From CAYYFX01 sp046330135 (lineage in GTDB: Bacteria; ARS69): 64,000 bases of DNA. The stretch covers positions 186,001 through 250,000 of the forward strand of contig JAXLTI010000005.1 of assembly GCA_046330135.1 (NCBI GenBank), read 5' to 3'. Shown here piece after piece: positions 61,293 to 64,000 of the stretch (position 1 is the stretch's first letter; each line of letters opens with the position of its first letter). A program made the position numbers and the translations under genes. Below the pieces are notes generated by a model. The model saw only the letters and a program-made list of their open reading frames with translations, was not told the DNA's origin and did not search any database.

Positions 61293-62303
61293 ATGGCCAT
61301 GAAGTGGAGACCCCTCACCATGCCCAAGGGGGTCGAGTTCGACGAGTCGACCCTCACCCAGAACTACGGCAAGCTCTCCGTCCAGCCCCTCGAGAAGGGC
61401 TACGGAATCACGCTCGGGAACTCGCTGCGTCGAGTGCTGCTGTCCAGCCTCCAGGGCGCCGCGCCCATCTTCCTGCGCATCGAGGGCGTGGAGCACGAGT
61501 TCTCCACGGTGCCCGGCGTGCGCGAGGACGTCACCGAGATCGTGCTGAACGTGAAGAACCTCGAGCTCCGCTACGACGGGGACGAGATCCGCAAGGGGCG
61601 CGTCGAGGTCGAGGGCGAGAAGCTCGTGACCGGCGCGGACTTCGTGTTCGAGCCGGACATCGAGCTGCTGAACCCGGACCAGTACATCGCCACGGTCAAC
61701 AAGGGCGCGAAGCTGGCCATCGAGATCGGCGTCGGGACCGGGCGCGGCTACGTGCAGGCGGAGCAGCATCGCCTCGAGGAGCAGCCGCTCGGCACGATCG
61801 TGGTGGACTCGGTGTTCAGCCCCGTCGTGAAGGTGCGCTACGAAGTCGAGGCCACGCGCGTCGGCCAGCGCACGGACTACGACAAGCTGAACATGGAGAT
61901 CTGGACGGACGGCTCGGTGAGCCCGGTGGACGCCGTCGCGCACGCCGCGAAGATCCTGAAGGACCACGTGACGATCTTCATCAACTTCGAGGAAGAGCCG
62001 GAGGTCGTCCAGGAGTTCGGGTCGGATCAGGAGGCGGACCGCATGCGCGAGCTGCTCGCGCGCTCCGTCGACGAGCTCGAGCTCAGCGTGCGCTCCAGCA
62101 ACTGCCTCACGTCGGCGAACATCCGGACGATCGGGGAGCTGGTGCAGAAGACCGAGCAGGAGATGCTCAAGCAGCGCAACTTCGGGCGAAAGTCGCTCAA
62201 GGAGATCCAGGAGATCCTGCAGGGCATGAACCTGCATTTCGGCATGGACGTCAGCAAGTGGCTCGGGGAGAAGGCGGCGGAGAAGACCGCCGCTCCGGTC
62301 TGA
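61293..62303 (+). CDS. rpoA: RNA polymerase alpha subunit (336 aa)
   Basis: The alpha dimer starts polymerase assembly. N-terminal domain: 'PLEKGYGITLGNSLRRVLLS' and 'EHEFSTVPGVREDVTEIVLN'. C-terminal domain: 'LSVRSSNCLTSANIRTIGEL', then 'LLKTRNFGKKSL'-type 'MLKQRNFGRKSLKEIQEIL', which binds UP elements and activators. GAGGAAGGAG precedes the ATG; a 133-nt gap separates it from rpsD. Confidence 0.97.
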   Translation: MAMKWRPLTMPKGVEFDESTLTQNYGKLSVQPLEKGYGITLGNSLRRVLLSSLQGAAPIFLRIEGVEHEFSTVPGVREDVTEIVLNVKNLELRYDGDEIRKGRVEVEGEKLVTGADFVFEPDIELLNPDQYIATVNKGAKLAIEIGVGTGRGYVQAEQHRLEEQPLGTIVVDSVFSPVVKVRYEVEATRVGQRTDYDKLNMEIWTDGSVSPVDAVAHAAKILKDHVTIFINFEEEPEVVQEFGSDQEADRMRELLARSVDELELSVRSSNCLTSANIRTIGELVQKTEQEMLKQRNFGRKSLKEIQEILQGMNLHFGMDVSKWLGEKAAEKTAAPV

Positions 62304-62340
62304 TCGACCGGCCGACTCGGGCTGCGCGGAGTGGATGGAC

Positions 62341-62901
62341 ATGAGACACCGTAGGGCGACGGTCAAGCTCGGACGCACGCCGGCACACCGCCGCGCCATG
62401 CTCAGGAACATGGTGACTTCGCTCTTCCGCGAGGAGCGCGTCGTGACCACGATTCCGAAGGCGAAGGAATGCCGGCGCGTCGCGGAGCGGATGATCACGT
62501 TCGCGAAGCGGGGAGACCTGCACGCCCGCCGGCAGGCGGCGCGGATGGTCCGCGACGACGAAGTGCTCAAGAAGCTGTTCGACGAGATCGCCAAGCGCTT
62601 CGCGGAGCGTCCGGGCGGTTACACGCGCATCCTGAAGACGCGTTTCCGGGCCGGGGACAACGCGGACATGTCGCTCCTCGAGCTTCTGCCCGACGAGAAG
62701 GCGAAGGCGAAGGAAGAGGCGGCGGAGGAGACGCAGGCCAAGGCCAAGCCGACCAAGGCGAAGAAGAAGGACAAGGAGGCCGGCGAGCGGATGAAGGGCG
62801 AGATCTTGAAGGAGAAGCGGGGCCGCGGAGCCCGGCCCAAGACCGCCCGGACCGCGGGGCCCCGCAAGGCGCCGCGCAAGGCCTCCAAGAGGGGAGACTA
62901 G
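62341..62901 (+). CDS. rplQ: 50S ribosomal protein L17 with Lys/Ala-rich tail
   Basis: The core 'MRHRRATVKLGRTPAHRRAM' through 'FAERPGGYTRILKTRFRAGD' and 'DMSLLELL' is canonical. The protein is 186 residues instead of about 120; the extra 65 residues are charged and Lys/Ala/Arg-rich ('AKAKEEAAEETQAKAKPTKA'). The ATG at 62341 has GGAG 9 nt upstream; the ATG at 62335 is an alternative two codons earlier. Last gene of the cluster. Confidence 0.96.
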   Translation: MRHRRATVKLGRTPAHRRAMLRNMVTSLFREERVVTTIPKAKECRRVAERMITFAKRGDLHARRQAARMVRDDEVLKKLFDEIAKRFAERPGGYTRILKTRFRAGDNADMSLLELLPDEKAKAKEEAAEETQAKAKPTKAKKKDKEAGERMKGEILKEKRGRGARPKTARTAGPRKAPRKASKRGD

Positions 62902-62938
62902 CCCCCCGGGGGAGGCCACCGTTCCTGCCGCGCGTTCC

Positions 62939-62972
62939 AGGCCCCCGGAGAAGCCTCCGGGGGCCTTCTCTT
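62939..62972 (+). terminator. Strong terminator after rplQ
   Basis: AGGCCCCCGGAG (62939-62950) pairs perfectly over 12 bp with CTCCGGGGGCCT (62955-62966) around an AAGC loop, followed by TCTCTT. It lies 38 nt after the rplQ stop and closes the ribosomal-protein cluster. Confidence 0.75.
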
Positions 62973-63111
62973 GGAGCCCCCGGGCCGGGGGGGCCTCCGG
63001 ACCGCCCCGATTTCATTCGCGGGAGGTTCGTGCCGATGAGGGGGAAGCGGTTCCGGTCGACGCCGTCGGCGCCTGCCGAGGATCCGCCATGCCCCTCCAG
63101 AAGGCCCACTC

Positions 63112-64000
63112 ATGCCCGATCCGCAGAGCGGTCGAGGCGGTCTCGAGGCGATCGCGGCCGAGCTCGCGAGCGCGCCGGACCTCACCGCGGTCGGTGTGAC
63201 CTCCGATGGCGTGATCCGGAGTTGGCCGTCCGCGGCGCGGAGCCTGCTCGGCTGGTCCGCGGAGGAGATCGTGGGGCGGCGGGTGGAGGCGCTCTTCCGC
63301 GACGAGGAACGCGCCGAGCTGGCCAAGCGACTCGCGGGGGCCCCGGGCCTCGGCGAGTGGCACGTGGAGCTGGCCGGGCGCGAAGGCGAGCCCGTGCCGT
63401 GCGGCGTCCGGGTCTTCCGGTCGCCACCGACTCCCGGCCCGGCCGCCCCGAGCGGCGATCCCGCCCCCGGGCCTCCGGGCACGGCGGCGTCCGGCGCCGG
63501 TGACCTCGTCGTCCTCCTGCGGGACCGTCGCGGCGACGCGGCGGCGGAGCAGCGGCTGCGTTGGTCGCGCTCCCTTCTCTCGGTGCTCGGAACGTCGACG
63601 TTCGTGCTGGACGCGGGCGGTCGCATCCGGGAGATCGGCGCGGATTGGCTCACGGAGAGCGGCGGCGACGCCGGCTCGTGGCTCGGCCGCCACATCGGGG
63701 ACCTCCTCGAGACGGACCGCCGGGAGATCCTGGCGGCCCTCCGCCAGGCGGCCCGCGGCGGCGAGTGGTCCGGGACGGCGGTTGCCGGAGGGCGTCCGGT
63801 GTCCCTGGCCCTGCGCGCCGTGCGGGACGAGCACGGGAACCTCGAAGCGCTCGTGGGAGCCCGCCGGCCGCCCGAGGGGGGCGCGGCGCGAGACCTCCTC
63901 CGGAAGGTCCCGGTCGGACTGATCCTCCTCGACGCGGAGCTGCGGGTCCGCGAGACGAACCCGGAGCTGGCCGCGATCTGCGGCGACGACGCGCTGCCCC
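63112..64000 (+). CDS. PAS-domain signalling protein, N-terminal part (runs off window)
   Basis: The frame is open from ATG 63112 (AGAAGG site) to the window end, 296 residues visible. It contains at least two PAS-like segments: 'GVTSDGVIRSWPSAARSLLG' with 'WSAEEIVGRRVEALF', and 'STFVLDAGGRIREIGADWLT' with 'WLGRHIGDLLETDRREIL', and a third begins at 'VGLILLDAELRVRETNPEL'. A Pro/Gly-rich linker separates the first two. There is no signal peptide or membrane segment so far. A histidine kinase or GGDEF output domain may follow beyond the window; this cannot be decided here. Confidence 0.75.
   Translation, partial: MPDPQSGRGGLEAIAAELASAPDLTAVGVTSDGVIRSWPSAARSLLGWSAEEIVGRRVEALFRDEERAELAKRLAGAPGLGEWHVELAGREGEPVPCGVRVFRSPPTPGPAAPSGDPAPGPPGTAASGAGDLVVLLRDRRGDAAAEQRLRWSRSLLSVLGTSTFVLDAGGRIREIGADWLTESGGDAGSWLGRHIGDLLETDRREILAALRQAARGGEWSGTAVAGGRPVSLALRAVRDEHGNLEALVGARRPPEGGAARDLLRKVPVGLILLDAELRVRETNPELAAICGDDALP

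Overview
The window is high-GC bacterial chromosomal DNA (strong G/C at third codon positions) packed with housekeeping genes. A KP-43-like S8 protease ending in a FlgD/T9SS-type sorting domain, together with the KorAB/Nfn-like redox genes, suggests a member of the FCB superphylum; Candidatus Eisenbacteria or a relative is my best guess, but this is inference only. I saw no insertion sequence, prophage, CRISPR array or rRNA operon.

Layout. 1-7.5 kb holds the end of a beta-propeller-like gene, an AmpG-type MFS permease, a small secreted protein, a minus-strand pair (rqcH plus an unknown gene) and a secreted S8 protease. 7.7-12.1 kb is a tightly overlapping operon yicC-gmk-rpoZ-coaBC, followed by a family 4 uracil-DNA glycosylase with its own promoter. 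12.2-19.6 kb carries dnaB, the fused ispDF, a GNAT acetyltransferase, ddl, a BtpA-family gene, cysS and an SDR reductase. 19.7-27.5 kb is a redox operon: an NfnAB/SudBA-like flavoprotein pair, a 2-oxoacid:ferredoxin oxidoreductase (KorA, KorB) and a 753-residue protein of unassigned function that ends in a ferredoxin domain. A convergent phosphodiester-glycosidase gene closes this part.

28.9-62.9 kb is one uninterrupted plus-strand run of translation and transcription genes: tRNA-Thr, -Tyr, -Gly, -Thr, tuf, tRNA-Trp, secE, nusG, rplKAJL, rpoBC, then rpsL, rpsG, fusA, a second tuf, and the complete S10, spc and alpha operons (rpsJ to rplQ, with secY, adk, map, infA and rpmJ inside). Clear promoters precede the first tRNA and rpsL, and a strong hairpin follows rplQ. 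The window ends inside a PAS-domain protein.

The main leads are: the KorAB-linked ferredoxin-fusion protein, which looks like a degenerate PFOR module; an RqcH whose usual Asp-Arg motif reads Gly-Arg; a CoaBC whose decarboxylase Cys position reads Trp; two nucleotide-identical tuf genes; low-complexity tails on several ribosomal proteins; tandem hairpins between rplL and rpoB; and a set of promoters sharing TTGAC(A/C/T)-17/18-T(A/T)nnnT. Most of the rest is ordinary core genome.
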